Shown in pieces: positions 20,901 to 29,460 of a stretch of 64,000 nt of DNA (position 1 is the stretch's first letter; each line of letters begins with the position of its first letter). This DNA comes from Ignavibacteriota bacterium (lineage in GTDB: Bacteria; Bacteroidota; Ignavibacteria; Ignavibacteriales; Ignavibacteriaceae): contig CP053447.1 of the NCBI GenBank assembly GCA_013285425.1, forward strand, positions 2,796,001-2,860,000, given 5' to 3'. The position numbers were made by a program, and so were the translations under genes. The notes beneath the pieces were generated by a model. That model searched no databases and had not been told where the DNA came from. It was given only the letters and a program-made list of their open reading frames with translations.

Positions 20901-21543
20901 TAACCGGATTATCAGGAGTTAATGCTCGTTTGCGATGTGCAAAGATAAGGTCTTCATCAAGCATAGCCTGCATATCTGCTTTTGTCAACTCCTCAATCTT
21001 CATTACTTCATGAGAAGTTCTGAATCCATCAAAGAAGTGAATAAAAGGAACACGAGCCTCTAAAGTTGCAGCTTGCGAAATCAAAGCAAAGTCCATTACT
21101 TCCTGAACAGAATTGGATGACAACAACGCAAATCCTGTTGAACGTGTTGCCATAACATCAGAGTGATCGCCAAAAATTGAAAGTGCTGCGGCAGCTACTG
21201 ATCTAGCGGAAACATGAAATACTGTTGAGGTTAACTCACCGGCTATTTTGAACATATTCGGAATCATTAACAACAACCCTTGTGATGCTGTAAATGTTGT
21301 AGTTAAGGCACCAGTTTGTAATGCGCCATGTACACTTCCAGATGCACCGCCTTCACTTTGTAATTCGCTTACAGAAGGAACGATTCCCCATATATTTTTC
21401 TTATTAACTGCTGACCAAGCATCGCACCACTCACCCATATTTGATGAAGGCGTAATTGGATAAATAGCAATTACTTCGTTTGTATTATATGCAACGTACG
21501 CAGCTGCTTCATTGCCATCAATCGTTATTTTTTTTCTTTCCAT
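17950..21543 (-). CDS. nifJ: Pyruvate:ferredoxin (flavodoxin) oxidoreductase, single-chain
   Basis: The 1197-residue enzyme converts pyruvate and CoA to acetyl-CoA and CO2, passing electrons to ferredoxin or flavodoxin. It is the full fusion form. Domain order is the pyruvate-binding N-terminal domain (AIYPITPSSNMGEW), a transketolase C-like domain, the gamma domain (about 415-600), two 4Fe-4S clusters (CIQCNKCVIVCP and CTGCELCVDVCP, about 700-770), then the TPP domain with GACAGCGETPY, the GDGWAYDIGYGG motif and NTGGQCSKSTPR. Length is typical. It is the core anaerobic carbon-to-electron step in the window. It is transcribed toward the DHOD-like gene and is divergent from the small membrane protein at 21.8 kb. 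Confidence 0.97.
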   Translation of the reverse strand: MERKKITIDGNEAAAYVAYNTNEVIAIYPITPSSNMGEWCDAWSAVNKKNIWGIVPSVSELQSEGGASGSVHGALQTGALTTTFTASQGLLLMIPNMFKIAGELTSTVFHVSARSVAAAALSIFGDHSDVMATRSTGFALLSSNSVQEVMDFALISQAATLEARVPFIHFFDGFRTSHEVMKIEELTKADMQAMLDEDLIFAHRKRALTPDNPVMRGTAQNPDVYFQGRETVNPFYIACPAIVQKQMDKFAKLTGRQYHLFDYVGAPDAEKIIVMMGSGSQAAEETVEFLAAKGEKVGLIKVRLYRPFSVDHFIKALPKTVKSIAVLDRTKEPGSSGEPLYLDIVNSISEKYMTGELQFAYPKIVGGRYGLSSKEFTPAMVKAVFDNLSKEKPKTHFTIGIIEDVTNSSLDFDPKFSVEAEETFRSKFYGLGADGTVGANKNSIKIIGEGTDYYAQGYFVYDSKKSGSTTVSHLRFGPKEIKSTYLINKAHFIACHQQVFLEQWDMLREASEGSTFLLNTKVDKENVWDSLPEKVQRDLIDKKMKFWIIDAYKVADETGMGGRVNTIMQTCFFAISNIFPQEKAIDLIKDSIKKTYGAKGDKIVQMNFDAVDKTLANLFEVKVPNKITSKIKMQPPVSGNAPDFVKEVTARIIAGEGDQLPVSKMPIDGTFPLSTTKWEKRNIALEVPVWDKEICIQCNKCVIVCPHAAIRAKVYEEADLKNAPDTFKYTSFKSKDYGENMFYSLQVAVEDCTGCELCVDVCPVKNKKETKLKAINMAEQLPIREQERMNWDFFLNIPELDRRKIAVSKVKDSQFLEPLFEFSGACAGCGETPYVKLVSQLFGDRTMVANATGCSSIYGGNLPTTPWAANKDGRGPAWSNSLFEDNAEFGYGFRLAVDKHNMQAKELLKSLSSEIGNDLVDALINSPQKDEADIYEQRERVSALKKKLEDMLKTKSNGKTSEMKHLLSLADYLVKKSVWIMGGDGWAYDIGYGGLDHVLASGKNVNILVLDTEVYSNTGGQCSKSTPRAAVAKFAAAGKPVAKKDLALMAMTYGNVYVAKVAMGANDQHTLRAFLEAEAYDGPSLIIAYSHCIAHGINMGTAMQNQKAAVDSGYWPLFRYNPELEAEGKNPFKMDSKGLKINLKDYAYMETRYKMLTKSHPQLAEQLIKEAQDDVIRRWKEYERLAAYDPQKTEAGA

Positions 21544-21739
21544 TTTTAATCCGTTAAGTTTTATTGAATTTCATAGTTTTAAGTTACCAGATTTACCCAA
21601 TAATAATACCAAGCAAATAAGCTTAAAAACGAATTATTGAGGCTAAAATCAAAAAAAAATTTTAAATCTGAAGAATAAAAGTGAAAAGCTTTTCCCAATT
21701 TTAAGAATAATATTTTATGATAGTTAACTATTGAAAATT
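21544..21739. other. Gene-free AT-rich spacer upstream of nifJ
   Basis: This is the divergent spacer between nifJ and the 29-codon reading frame at 21740. It contains homopolymer runs of A and T. It presumably holds promoters in both directions, but no clear conserved element was recognised. Confidence 0.5.
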
Positions 21740-21829
21740 ATGAAGATTCGGAAAATTATTATTATTCTTTTGTTGTCACTGTTATTTATTAAATCTAATT
21801 TTGCAAAGAGATATATTACTTTCAACTAA
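21740..21829 (+). CDS. Possible 29-residue peptide with signal-peptide character
   Basis: A short ORF starts with MKIRK, runs through a strongly hydrophobic core (IIIILLLSLLFI) and ends with SNFA before KRYITFN, so it reads almost entirely as a cleavable signal peptide. The stop is 18 bases before the 21848 start codon, placing it in the leader of the small membrane protein gene. There is no good ribosome-binding site. It could be a real exported micropeptide, a decayed gene start or chance. I cannot name a family. Confidence 0.3.
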   Translation: MKIRKIIIILLLSLLFIKSNFAKRYITFN

Positions 21830-21847
21830 TAATCATTAGGAGGTAAG

Positions 21848-22126
21848 ATGGATTCTTTAAATACAGGCTTTAATACAAATTATAAGCCTATGAAAATCGG
21901 AGATTGGTTAATTACTTTTATCATACAGGCAATTCCGCTTGTCGGAATCATAATGATGTTTGTCTGGGCATTCAGCGATAGTACTCATCCAAGTAAAAAA
22001 TCATGGGCACAGGCAGCACTAATTATGTCGCTTATAGTAATTGTATTATTGATAATTTTCTTTGCTGCAATCTGGACGATGCTCGGTTCTATATTTAGCG
22101 GCGGTTATAATATTCAAAGCGTTTAG
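21848..22126 (+). CDS. Small two-helix membrane protein of unknown function
   Basis: The 92-residue protein has a near-perfect AGGAGG site seven bases before the ATG. It has a polar N-terminus of about 20 residues and two membrane segments: WLITFIIQAIPLVGIIMMFV and, after a charged loop (DSTHPSKKSW), ALIMSLIVIVLLIIFFAAIW. No catalytic motif is present and I do not recognise a named family. Small proteins of this form occur in Bacteroidetes-group genomes. It stands alone between the nifJ promoter region and a strong terminator. Confidence 0.75.
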   Translation: MDSLNTGFNTNYKPMKIGDWLITFIIQAIPLVGIIMMFVWAFSDSTHPSKKSWAQAALIMSLIVIVLLIIFFAAIWTMLGSIFSGGYNIQSV

Positions 22127-22139
22127 AAATTCCTTTTAG

Positions 22140-22175
22140 CCTTCGGGATTATGGTTTAATATCCCGAAGGTTTTT
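22140..22175 (+). terminator. Rho-independent terminator after the small membrane protein gene
   Basis: CCTTCGGGAT (22140-22149) pairs perfectly with ATCCCGAAGG (22161-22170), with an 11-base loop and TTTTT following. It lies 13 bases past the stop at 22126. Confidence 0.92.
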
Positions 22176-22310
22176 GATAAAACCTGTTTTATGTATGTGA
22201 TATTAAAGTCATTTTAATATCCGTTTATAAATTACTCCACAATTTTCCATAGCATATAAATAAATACATTAACCTCTGTACCAAAATCATCTATAGTCAA
22301 AAATTGTTTC

Positions 22311-22339
22311 AATAAAAAAGGCGATCCGGAGACCGCCTT
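22311..22339 (-). terminator. Rho-independent terminator after the M10 protease gene
   Basis: On the minus strand AAGGCG (22334-22339) pairs with CGCCTT (22318-22323), followed by a run of T (A run at 22314-22319 on plus). It sits about 65 bases beyond the minus-strand stop. Its stem resembles the gdhA terminator at 26727-26757. Confidence 0.8.
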
Positions 22340-22404
22340 AAAAATATTAAATGTTCGGTGCTCAATCTTAAATTTAGAAATTAAATTTTAAGCATTGTAA
22401 GTTG

Positions 22405-25400
22405 TTAATTGAACATTACTTGAGAAGTATCATCTTCTTTTGAGCTGATAAAATCACCAGATTGGATTTTATATATGTACACTCCGTTTGCTAGCGAACT
22501 TCCGTTGAAGTTCACTTCATATCTTCCACGCGATTTTTCTTCGTTTACAAGATTTGTGATTTCATTACCGAGTATATCATATACTTTGAGTGAAACAAAA
22601 CCATCTTTGGGTATCTGGAATTTTATGATTGTGCTTGGATTGAAGGGATTTGGAAAGTTTTGTTCCAGTGAATATTCTGTGATAACTGCTGTACCGGATA
22701 AGTTTAACTCAACAGGATTATTTTTTAAAAGTACGCTTTCATCGGATTTAATTACAGCTGCAGCATATTGTGGTTCGAGATTATTATTTACTTTTAATCT
22801 TATAACTAACGATGAATTAGGCAAACCGCTTATATTAAAATTAAAAGTTGCTGTTTTTAATTTTTCAACATTATTACCATCCATCTGAATATTATTCAAT
22901 TCTGCCAGAACAACTCCGGTCAACTGATCTATCAATTCGACCCTAAATGAAATAAATTTATTTTGCAGTCGAACCAACGCTAAAACAGAATCTGTAACTC
23001 CGTACTCAATTGAATAAACTAATGAATTGTTTTCATTAGCCGTGAAACTGTTTGTTATCAGATTTGTGTTCAAATCCTCAAGACTTAAAACACCAACTGT
23101 ATCTTCAAAACTTTCAAAATCTATATTTGAACCGTTAAAGTTTATGTCTCCAATTCTAAAGAAGTATTCAACCCCATCTTTAAATGCTACTGCCTGAACA
23201 CCTGAGGCCATTACCAGTGCATTGTCTTTATTTATGCTGTTTAGATTAGCTGAATGTGTAAAAGCATAGGGCAGACTATTGGTTGTAAAGGAAACCAGGT
23301 GCATATCTTGCAAAGTAGATGCATTAAAAATACGCACATCCTTTCCTGTTGTACCTGCTGTTCTAACTGAGCCATATTTAATAAACTTATTTGTATATGT
23401 ATTACCGGAAGGATTCTCGCTCCACGATACTACACTTGAGCCAGTGTAGAACGCTACATCAAGGCTTAGAATATTATTACCATACTGCGTGAAAGATGAA
23501 CTCCAGCCTGTGGTTCTGCTTCTTGATAAAGCTTTTCTGTAAGAGGAGCCATAGTGAGGCGTACCTATCCAAACAAGCTGTACGTTATTTGAATTTGAAA
23601 CATTTATAGAAGGATAATAATTAACTGGAAAACCGCATCCCTGTGAAACCTGATCTACTGCAGAAACCAGGAATGAACCTTTGCTTTGCTCGGTTAAGTT
23701 GCAATATCTGATAGTACTGTAATTGTTCTGCCACGCTAAATGAAATGTTGCCGTGCCGGGTGTAGTTTTATATGCTGCAATAGTAGGGTTTATATTAGCC
23801 GTGTTATTATTATCTACTCCAACAATATTATTCCAGGTAACCTGGTTTGTGCTAAAAGAAAGCACACCTGTTTTAACCCAAACGCCATAATCTTCCCAGG
23901 CCACTGCTATTTTATCATTGCTGGCGTAACCTACAACTGGCTTATAATTTACTTCAGAGTATGTACTAAGATAACTTTGTTCTACCGTCGTGGTAAATTC
24001 TAATTCACCTAATTTAAAACAAGCTGCTTTAATAGCTGCAAACTCATTATTATCTCCCGCCCAGGTTTGATAAACTATTATAAGTCTTTGATAGCCATAA
24101 TAAAAATCTATTGATGGAGATTTGGATGGATTTTTATCAATTGGCTTACCGCCATTCATTATATGCCAGCTTGCGCCGTTGTCTGTGCTTCTTTCATACC
24201 AAACATAGCCCATACTTTCATAAACAAGATGCAGGTAACCATAATCGCATTTTATTACTTTACGCTGACCGCTGTTTGCAAATGAACCCGTGTTTGAATG
24301 ATGAGGGTATTTGTAAAGTGCTGTGTAGGTTTCATTCTCAATAGGATTAATACTTCTTGGATTTAATCCTTCAAAGTTATCAGACCAGTATGAGAATTTA
24401 TAATTTATATTACTACCACTTGGTTGATATGATGAGGGTGCATTAATTAGCCCATCTTCGTATTGAAATATTTGGCCAATCGTTAATCCAGTAGGTACAA
24501 CACCATTAAACTCGGTATTTGCGATTAAACTAATATTTGTTTTATAGAGATATATAGCTTTAAACAAGCCTTTGCTTACATTTGTGTTTATAATTTCACT
24601 TGTTCCAATTCTAACATTCTCAAATCCGTCATTAAAGAACCATCCACCGTTATGTTGAACGTAGGGATTAAACTTTCTTTCAATACTTTGGAAATTTTGC
24701 TCTTTAGCTTCAAATCTTCGCTGTGATCCGTTATTAAATGTAATTGTCTTTTCGTTATTGGGTTCACCATCTGTATAATAGTCTTGATTTTCAACATTGA
24801 CAATCCCGCCATTTGATATGCTGCCATCGGGATTCATAAACTCATTCTTAGCTTTTATCTTGATATAAATTGAAGTTATCCCGTTAATATCTGCTTGAAT
24901 TAAACCAAGTTTATGGGAAAATGGATAATACATAACAGCAGACGAATTTCCTGAATGACACAATCCTAAAACGTGGCCGATTTCATGCAGGGCCACATAC
25001 CTTAAATCACTCGAACCATCACCAACTCTTTGCACCTTCCAAGTTATATTTTCATTAAACTCCATATCCCCTGAATTTTCATGAAAAGGAGTTGGATAAT
25101 ATGTAAGTGCAAATATTGCATTATTGTTATAGAAGGATCCTTCAGTGTGCCATCTTATAGTAATATCTGCTTCATTTTGATCAAGAGTTTCGGTAAAAGC
25201 GAGTCCCGTGACATTTGCCCATTTATTAAAAGCATCTGTAAATACTTGGCGTATTTGTTCTTCTGTTAAATCAGATGTAAAATTTCTAAAATAATATTTT
25301 AAGTTTGGATTATCCCAAGAATAACCACTTAAATGATAGTCATCAGTTCCGAACAATCCACAAGGGTCTTCTTGAGAATCTAAATTTATGTTAAGCAATA

Positions 25401-25428
25401 AAAAAATTGTAATAATAAAAAGTTTCAT
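22405..25428 (-). CDS. Secreted M10 (matrixin-like) metalloprotease with T9SS tail; last codons frameshifted
   Basis: The 1007-residue exported zinc protease has a signal peptide (about 1-18) and then a compact matrixin catalytic domain. The zinc site is HEIGHVLGLCH (His148, Glu149, His152, His158), and the Met-turn is at VMY (Met166). The long middle (about 330-780) is propeller-like and the C-terminus is a T9SS type A domain (NFPNPFNP). The normal ending of such tails in this window is KKMILLK or similar. Here the frame instead ends KEDDTSQVMFN, while KMILLK plus a stop at 22416-22418 is present one frame over, so one extra base lies near 22434-22441. The damage affects only the last residues but hits the part of the tail that T9SS cargo conserve. 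Confidence 0.88.
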   Translation of the reverse strand: MKLFIITIFLLLNINLDSQEDPCGLFGTDDYHLSGYSWDNPNLKYYFRNFTSDLTEEQIRQVFTDAFNKWANVTGLAFTETLDQNEADITIRWHTEGSFYNNNAIFALTYYPTPFHENSGDMEFNENITWKVQRVGDGSSDLRYVALHEIGHVLGLCHSGNSSAVMYYPFSHKLGLIQADINGITSIYIKIKAKNEFMNPDGSISNGGIVNVENQDYYTDGEPNNEKTITFNNGSQRRFEAKEQNFQSIERKFNPYVQHNGGWFFNDGFENVRIGTSEIINTNVSKGLFKAIYLYKTNISLIANTEFNGVVPTGLTIGQIFQYEDGLINAPSSYQPSGSNINYKFSYWSDNFEGLNPRSINPIENETYTALYKYPHHSNTGSFANSGQRKVIKCDYGYLHLVYESMGYVWYERSTDNGASWHIMNGGKPIDKNPSKSPSIDFYYGYQRLIIVYQTWAGDNNEFAAIKAACFKLGELEFTTTVEQSYLSTYSEVNYKPVVGYASNDKIAVAWEDYGVWVKTGVLSFSTNQVTWNNIVGVDNNNTANINPTIAAYKTTPGTATFHLAWQNNYSTIRYCNLTEQSKGSFLVSAVDQVSQGCGFPVNYYPSINVSNSNNVQLVWIGTPHYGSSYRKALSRSRTTGWSSSFTQYGNNILSLDVAFYTGSSVVSWSENPSGNTYTNKFIKYGSVRTAGTTGKDVRIFNASTLQDMHLVSFTTNSLPYAFTHSANLNSINKDNALVMASGVQAVAFKDGVEYFFRIGDINFNGSNIDFESFEDTVGVLSLEDLNTNLITNSFTANENNSLVYSIEYGVTDSVLALVRLQNKFISFRVELIDQLTGVVLAELNNIQMDGNNVEKLKTATFNFNISGLPNSSLVIRLKVNNNLEPQYAAAVIKSDESVLLKNNPVELNLSGTAVITEYSLEQNFPNPFNPSTIIKFQIPKDGFVSLKVYDILGNEITNLVNEEKSRGRYEVNFNGSSLANGVYIYKIQSGDFISSKEDDTSQVMFN

Positions 25429-25466
25429 TCTTTCACCTGTTACGATTTACTAAATTGAACGTGTTA

Positions 25467-26522
25467 TTACTTACCGTGAAAAATTAAGTTATTTTCTGTA
25501 TCAGAAATAAATATTTCACTTCCATCCCCCCAAATACCTATAAACCCTGCCTGTGTACTTTGATTATCAATAAATATCTGCATCCAATTTCCACCATTAT
25601 ATTGATATACAATAGAAGGGTAACCAATACCCCAAATATCTTTAGAGCTAATTATAAAACTATTCCCAAAACCTCCATTTGTTACAGATAAATCTCTATT
25701 CCAATTATCTGGAGTTATTTCTCCACCATTTAGGATAGATGTAAACACACCACGACCGAATGTAAATGCCTTGTTGTTAGAAAAAAGTAATCCATTCTGT
25801 TCAAACTTGGCATTGCCAAGTAGTTTCGTTCGATCTATAATATCAAAATAATTTCCCATTAGTTTCATTAAATAAAGAGTATCAAGTCCTATTGGATAAG
25901 CCGTTAAATAAACACTGTTGCCGATTCCTTCAATGGACTGAACGTAATAATTTTCACCGATGAAGTATTTCTTCCAGACCCCATCTTTAAATTCAGAAAC
26001 GTGATCAGAGGATGAGACCCAGAAATTATCTTTTCTAATTGGATAAATATCTGTAAATCCATCTGGCATTTGGCTTTTATCTCCGGGCACCTCAGTCCAT
26101 TGGTTTCCGTCATAGTGGATAATAAATGGTTCTGACCTTAATGGATTACTAAAAATTCTTCCTCCAAATGCCCATACATCGTTTTGCGCTGTTCCCCATA
26201 CTCCGCCAACTATTTTAGAACCATTTCCTAATTCAGTTATAGGTGTGCCTTCGGTTGCCCTTTTCCAGCTTACTCCATCAAAATGCCAAAGACAATTTCT
26301 AACATCTTCAGAAAAACCCGCACCCCATACATCGGTTGGAGAGCTTCCCCAAATTGATTGTAAATATGGAACACCCGGCCCATTTATGCTATCAATTGAC
26401 CACACATAATCGCGTCTTCCGGGTTTTATGTTATCGGTTGGTTCTGTTGTGTTGCAGCTAATAGTTAAAACAAACAAAGCAATTAAAAACAAACTTAGAA
26501 ACAAATAATTATTTTGAAACAT
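25467..26522 (-). CDS. Propeller-type lipoprotein, paralogue of the gene at 51.4 kb
   Basis: The 351-residue exported lipoprotein is started at the ATG at 26522, which has AGGAGG nine bases upstream; a longer reading to 26603 adds an unlikely hydrophobic leader. The signal peptide ends in the lipobox LTISC, so the mature protein begins at Cys and should be membrane-anchored. The body consists of beta repeats with the recurring core DVWGAG, DVWAFGG and DIWGIG and the HFDGVSW/HYDGNQW strand, which indicates a propeller. No catalytic residues are visible. Function is unknown; a paralogue with the same repeat style lies at 51404-52726. Confidence 0.8.
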   Translation of the reverse strand: MFQNNYLFLSLFLIALFVLTISCNTTEPTDNIKPGRRDYVWSIDSINGPGVPYLQSIWGSSPTDVWGAGFSEDVRNCLWHFDGVSWKRATEGTPITELGNGSKIVGGVWGTAQNDVWAFGGRIFSNPLRSEPFIIHYDGNQWTEVPGDKSQMPDGFTDIYPIRKDNFWVSSSDHVSEFKDGVWKKYFIGENYYVQSIEGIGNSVYLTAYPIGLDTLYLMKLMGNYFDIIDRTKLLGNAKFEQNGLLFSNNKAFTFGRGVFTSILNGGEITPDNWNRDLSVTNGGFGNSFIISSKDIWGIGYPSIVYQYNGGNWMQIFIDNQSTQAGFIGIWGDGSEIFISDTENNLIFHGK

Positions 26523-26726
26523 CCCTTTGGTCCTCCTATACTTTCTTATAACAATTATGTACCTGTATAATAGAAAAAAAAAAAAATTAGAAAACAAATC
26601 CAAAACACAATAAACAATTTAACTTACAATTAGTGTCGGGTAAAAGGTATTTAAGCTTGCAATAAAAATTTACTTGTTGTAAAAATTTGAGAGATAGAAA
26701 TAATGTAGAAATATATTGATGTAGAA

Positions 26727-26757
26727 ATAAAAAAAGGCGACTCTTCCGAATCGCCTT
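26727..26757 (-). terminator. Rho-independent terminator of gdhA
   Basis: On the minus strand the stem AAGGCGA / TCGCCTT (26751-26757 and 26734-26740) has a ten-base loop and is followed by a long T run (A run at 26729-26735 on plus). It lies about 34 bases past the gdhA stop. Confidence 0.9.
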
Positions 26758-26790
26758 AATTGTTAATTTTTATTTATCAATTGTTAATTA

Positions 26791-28131
26791 CTATACAACG
26801 CCCTGATCCAGCATAGCATTTGCAACTTTAAGGAAACCAGCGATATTTGCACCGTTAACATAGCTTCCGGGAGTTCCATATTTTTCCGCTGTATTAATAC
26901 AAGTATCATGGATACGTATCATAATTTCGTGCAAGCGTTTATCAACTTCTTCGCTGCTCCAGGGTAATCTCATAGAGTTTTGAGTCATTTCCAATCCTGA
27001 TGTAGCAACACCACCGGCATTAGAAGCTTTGCCTGGTGAATAAAGAATTTTTGCATCTGTAAACACTTTAAATCCTTCAATAGTTGTAGGCATATTTGCA
27101 CCTTCACAAACACACATACATCCGTTCTTTACAAGGTCTTTTGCATTTTCTTCATTCAATTCATTTTGTGTTGCACATGGTAAAGCAACATCACATTTAA
27201 CTTCCCAGGGTCTTTTACCGGGTACAAATTTTACTTTAAATTCTTTTGCGTAATCTTCAACAATATCTTTGTTGCTTGAGCGCAGTTTTAACATATAATC
27301 AATCTTTTCACCCTTAACTCCATCAGGATCATAAATATAACCATCGGGACCTGAAAGTGTAACAACTTTTCCGCCAAGTTCTGTAACTTTTCGCACAGCT
27401 CCCCAGGCAACATTACCAAATCCAGATACTACTACGGTTTTACCATCAAAAGTTTGTTTCTTGGTTTTTAACATTTCCTGAGCAAAGTAAACCACACCAA
27501 ATCCGGTTGCCTCGGGTCTTACAAGCGATCCGCCCCAATTAATTCCTTTACCGGTTAATACACCTGTAAACTCGTTTTTTAATCTTTTATATTGTCCGAA
27601 CATATATCCGATCTCGCGAGCACCGACACCAATATCACCAGCAGGAACGTCAGTATCGGGACCAATATGTCTGAACAACTCATTCATAAAGCTCTGACAG
27701 AATCTCATTATTTCATTATCTGATCTTCCCTTTGGATTAAAATCTGAACCGCCTTTACCACCGCCCATCGGCAATGTAGTAAGTGAATTTTTAAATACTT
27801 GTTCAAATGCAAGAAATTTTAAAATTCCAAGGGTAACCGATGGATGGAATCTTATTCCGCCCTTGTATGGTCCGATTGCAGAATTCATTTCAATTCTGTA
27901 ACCACGATTAACATGAACTTCACCCTGATCATCTACCCAAGGAACACGGAAAATAATAGTTCTTTCCGGTTCTACCATTCGTTCTAATATTTTCATTGAG
28001 CGATATTCGGGATGACGTTGTAATACAAGCTCAAGTGAACCCATTATTTCTTCAACTGCCTGATGAAATTCTGGTTCGGCAGGATTTTTAGCTTTTACTT
28101 CAGCTAATAGTTTATTTGTGTAATCTGACAT
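26791..28131 (-). CDS. gdhA: NADP-type glutamate dehydrogenase
   Basis: The 446-residue hexameric-type enzyme interconverts 2-oxoglutarate plus ammonium and glutamate, linking nitrogen assimilation to the TCA branch. The catalytic motif LPMGGGKGGSDFNPKG has Lys126, the substrate-binding GPYKGGIRFHP is at about 87-97, and PAGDIGVGAREIGYM and the Rossmann GFGNVAWGA are intact. Length and order match the NADP-dependent class I family. The ATG has an AGAGG site. It is a single-gene unit closed by its own terminator. Coenzyme choice is inferred from family similarity and was not tested. Confidence 0.95.
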   Translation of the reverse strand: MSDYTNKLLAEVKAKNPAEPEFHQAVEEIMGSLELVLQRHPEYRSMKILERMVEPERTIIFRVPWVDDQGEVHVNRGYRIEMNSAIGPYKGGIRFHPSVTLGILKFLAFEQVFKNSLTTLPMGGGKGGSDFNPKGRSDNEIMRFCQSFMNELFRHIGPDTDVPAGDIGVGAREIGYMFGQYKRLKNEFTGVLTGKGINWGGSLVRPEATGFGVVYFAQEMLKTKKQTFDGKTVVVSGFGNVAWGAVRKVTELGGKVVTLSGPDGYIYDPDGVKGEKIDYMLKLRSSNKDIVEDYAKEFKVKFVPGKRPWEVKCDVALPCATQNELNEENAKDLVKNGCMCVCEGANMPTTIEGFKVFTDAKILYSPGKASNAGGVATSGLEMTQNSMRLPWSSEEVDKRLHEIMIRIHDTCINTAEKYGTPGSYVNGANIAGFLKVANAMLDQGVV

Positions 28132-28429
28132 AAAGACCTCTGTTTATTTTTTGTTCATCAATGATGAATTAATTTTTTAAGAATATTTTTGAATTAATTA
28201 ACTGTAGAGACAAGAGTTTTTCGGACTTTATTGAACTTCTCCCCCCAATATTTTTTTCCATTGCATTTAGCATTAAGTGATAAAATCAATATTTTTTGTA
28301 TGTCAAAATTAGGAAGAAAAACAGTAATTCCCTAAATAATTAAGACAAAGTTTAGTTGATAAAAAATATAAATGCAGTTATTGCATTAAAATGATTTTTG
28401 TCTTTAAATCTTTATTAACAATTAATCTG
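28132..28429. other. gdhA upstream region, gene-free
   Basis: About 300 AT-rich bases separate gdhA from the duplicated peptidase-gene fragment. No ORF, tRNA or repeat was recognised. It probably contains the gdhA promoter. Confidence 0.5.
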
Positions 28430-28518
28430 ATTTTTTAAGTGAGGTTAATATAATCGTAGAAATAATTAAGGAAAAAGTTTCTCAAGCCGTTGATATTTTA
28501 AAAGAAAAAAACAATTAA
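28430..28518 (+). pseudogene. Truncated copy of the 5' end of the M24 proline-peptidase gene
   Basis: This segment matches 32047-32128 with the Shine-Dalgarno region included (ATTTTTTAAGTGAGGT in both) and then 55 bases without a mismatch (28457-28511 against 32074-32128). Differences cluster at the start codon: ATG of the intact gene is ATA here, with five changed bases in seven around it. The frame reads EIIKEKVSQAVDILKEKN like the real protein and then stops after one more codon. It cannot start normally, so it is a vestige. It marks the left edge of the accessory island, and the intact gene marks the right edge. Confidence 0.9.
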
Positions 28519-28629
28519 AGAGAGTTGGTTTTAACATAGAGCCCAAATCAAATAAATAATTAGTCTCTTTCTTTTTTTAATTAAACTTTTTCAATTAAGA
28601 AGTAATTTATACCTTTTTGATTAAATAAT

Positions 28630-28645
28630 AGAAGATGTCATCCTT
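28630..28645. repeat. Half REP palindrome upstream of terC
   Basis: AGAAGATGTCATCCTT is a single arm of the palindrome that occurs in full in the arrays downstream. It lies about 60 bases before terC. Confidence 0.6.
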
Positions 28646-28702
28646 TTTAGTAAATAATATTTAACTTTCACAACATTTTAAAAACAAAATCGGAATACAA
28701 CC

Positions 28703-29449
28703 TTGGAATGGATAACAAACCCCGAATCATTAGTAGCATTATTAACATTAACTGTGCTGGAAATTGTTCTCGGCATCGATAACATAATTTTTATTTCGAT
28801 ACTTTCGGGAAAACTTCCGAAAGAACAGCAGAACAAAGCCAGACTAACCGGTTTGGCTCTTGCAATGATTACGAGAATTCTTCTTCTCTTTTCAATTGTG
28901 TGGATTATGAAATTGACACTTCCTTTATTTACAGCACTCGGACAAGAAATAAGCGGTCGGGATTTAATTCTTATCGGCGGCGGATTGTTTCTGATCGCAA
29001 AAAGTACTTTTGAAATTCACGACAAGCTTGAAGGCGAAGAAGGACACAAATCCACAAAGGTTGCTAAATCATTTGCAAATGTGATTACACAAATTATTTT
29101 GTTAGATATTGTTTTCTCATTGGACTCAGTAATTACGGCTGTCGGAATGGCAAACAACATTATGATTATGATACTAGCAGTGGTAATTGCAGTTGGAGTG
29201 ATGATGTTATCATCAAAAAGTATAAGTGATTTCGTTGAGAAACATCCGACAGTTAAAATGCTGGCACTTGCATTTCTATTATTAATTGGTGTTTCTTTAA
29301 TCGCGGAAGGATTCGAGCAGCATATACCAAAAGGTTATATCTATTTTGCGATGGCATTTTCTGTCTTTGTTGAAATGCTGAACCTAAAAATGAAAAGTAA
29401 ATCAAGAAATCCGGTTGAGCTGAGAAACAGGTTTTCAGAGGAGAAATAA
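28703..29449 (+). CDS. TerC/Alx family integral membrane protein
   Basis: The 248-residue protein has about seven membrane helices and both family signatures with buried aspartates: LEIVLGIDNIIFISIL (Asp26) and LLDIVFSLDSVITAVGM (Asp135, Asp141). TerC-family proteins are linked to metal (Mn) export, to loading of secreted metalloenzymes, and to tellurite resistance, but the function of this member is not known. It starts at TTG (28703): the sequence MEWITNPESL matches the usual family start and no ATG is close. It is the first intact gene inside the island and is followed 12 bases later by a half REP. Confidence 0.85.
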   Translation: MEWITNPESLVALLTLTVLEIVLGIDNIIFISILSGKLPKEQQNKARLTGLALAMITRILLLFSIVWIMKLTLPLFTALGQEISGRDLILIGGGLFLIAKSTFEIHDKLEGEEGHKSTKVAKSFANVITQIILLDIVFSLDSVITAVGMANNIMIMILAVVIAVGVMMLSSKSISDFVEKHPTVKMLALAFLLLIGVSLIAEGFEQHIPKGYIYFAMAFSVFVEMLNLKMKSKSRNPVELRNRFSEEK

Positions 29450-29460
29450 TATTAGCAATC

